A stretch of 64,000 nt of DNA from JANMEB01 sp041745295. Lineage in GTDB: Bacteria > Planctomycetota > Planctomycetia > Pirellulales > Pirellulaceae. The notes below the pieces were generated by a model that was not told the DNA's origin, did no database searches, and saw nothing but the letters and a program-made list of their open reading frames with translations. Of the stretch, positions 63,607 through 64,000 are shown in pieces. The stretch is taken from the NCBI GenBank assembly GCA_041745295.1, contig JBGTJE010000005.1:25801-89800 (forward strand), given 5' to 3'. Every line of letters begins with the position of its first letter. Positions within the stretch are counted from its first letter, which is position 1. Both the position numbers and the translations under genes were made by a program.

Positions 63607-64000
63607 GAAAACGGCTCCATTTCAGATTTGTCAGGGGCCGACCTCTCACCGGCGCTTGCTTGGCGGTACGGCAACCACCACCCCACCCAGCGCCGCAGCA
63701 GCCAGTGGATCGTTGGCGTCAGACGTGTGCGGTTGTAGGCGTCCGCCGCCTTCTTGATCGCTTCGGCCTGGGTCGGATAGGCATGGATAACGCGGGCCAG
63801 GGTACGCAAGCCGATGCCCGCAACCATCGCCAGGGTGATCTCGTTGATCATTTCTCCCGCGTGACGGGCGACGATCGTCGCGCCGAGAATTCGGTCCGTC
63901 CCTTCCTTGACGTGGATCTTCACGAAGCCCGTCTCCTCATCGTCGGCGATCGCGCGATCCACGTCGTGCATCGGGATGGTGAAGGTCTTCACGGGGATGT
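63603..64000 (-). CDS. MerA/Lpd-like FAD oxidoreductase, C-terminal part (gene leaves the window)
   Basis: About 132 residues are visible, with no start inside the window. The dimerisation domain has GFVKIHVKEGTDRILGATIV and HAGEMINEITLAM, then VIHAYPTQAEAIKKAADAYNRTRL, matching mercuric-reductase-like and TVP38-linked disulfide oxidoreductases. It is the same family as the remnant at 58.6-59.3 kb, which may be a decayed second copy. Coupled to pgl by a 4-base overlap. Confidence 0.85.
   Translation of the reverse strand, partial: IPVKTFTIPMHDVDRAIADDEETGFVKIHVKEGTDRILGATIVARHAGEMINEITLAMVAGIGLRTLARVIHAYPTQAEAIKKAADAYNRTRLTPTIHWLLRRWVGWWLPYRQASAGERSAPDKSEMEPFS

Noticed and set aside
1..64000. 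CRISPR array, rRNA or tRNA genes
   Set aside because: No regular short repeats with spacers and no tRNA or rRNA signature were noticed on either strand; a tRNAscan and Infernal run would be decisive.

Overview
The window reads like a chromosome of a planctomycete (Planctomycetota, Pirellula-like). This is inferred from family content: a ubiquitin-like conjugation operon with E1, E2 and JAB proteins, a DUF547 protein, ArsS/ArsM arsenosugar-type genes, an ECF sigma factor with a long C-terminal extension beside a YCII/DGPF protein, and apparent UGA (selenocysteine) recoding. No rRNA, tRNA or CRISPR array was recognised.

Layout. (1) 0-4.1 kb, plus strand: a DarTG toxin-antitoxin pair, a truncated LEM-3-like GIY-YIG gene and a PD-(D/E)XK nuclease. 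(2) 4.2-21.3 kb, minus strand: one long operon, read right to left, encoding an SNF2/DUF3883 helicase, a dynamin-like GTPase, a PD-(D/E)XK-like protein, a DUF1156 adenine methylase, a HEPN/DUF499 ATPase and a nitrilase-STAND-TPR protein. Its core is helicase-methylase-ATPase, with three further genes that make it look like an expanded and possibly undescribed anti-phage system. (3) 22.1-31.8 kb: an integrated element with an amidoligase/class II glutamine amidotransferase pair, a P27-type terminase small subunit, a HTH protein, a P4-type primase-helicase and a tyrosine recombinase. (4) 32-38 kb: a large serine recombinase followed by small membrane genes and a ubiquitin-like operon (Ubl, E2 fused to a Cys-rich RING-like region, JAB protease, E1). 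(5) 38.4-43.3 kb: a single-chain restriction-modification enzyme and an ImmA/IrrE-PIN pair whose toxin has an in-frame stop.

(6) 43.5-53.9 kb, minus strand: ECF sigma and YCII genes, a HEAT-redoxin gene with an in-frame UGA, a phosphate permease, ArsS, ArsM, two glycosyltransferases, a lipoprotein and a DUF547 protein. (7) 54.3-59.3 kb: a metal region with a lipoprotein gene holding two in-frame UGAs where cysteines would sit, MerR with a textbook operator, a CopZ-MerT-MerP fusion, a tiny Cys-rich protein that seems to start at ATA, an HtrA-like protease and a decayed TVP38/MerA gene. (8) 59.3-64 kb: a DisA-like diadenylate cyclase and a minus-strand operon (oxidoreductase end, 6-phosphogluconolactonase, RpiB, transketolase).

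Most notable: the expanded helicase-methylase-ATPase island; two candidate selenoproteins with SECIS-like hairpins at the right distance after UGA; the E2-RING fusion operon; and an amidoligase leader that can hide its own ribosome binding site. All calls come from reading motifs by eye; no database search was run.
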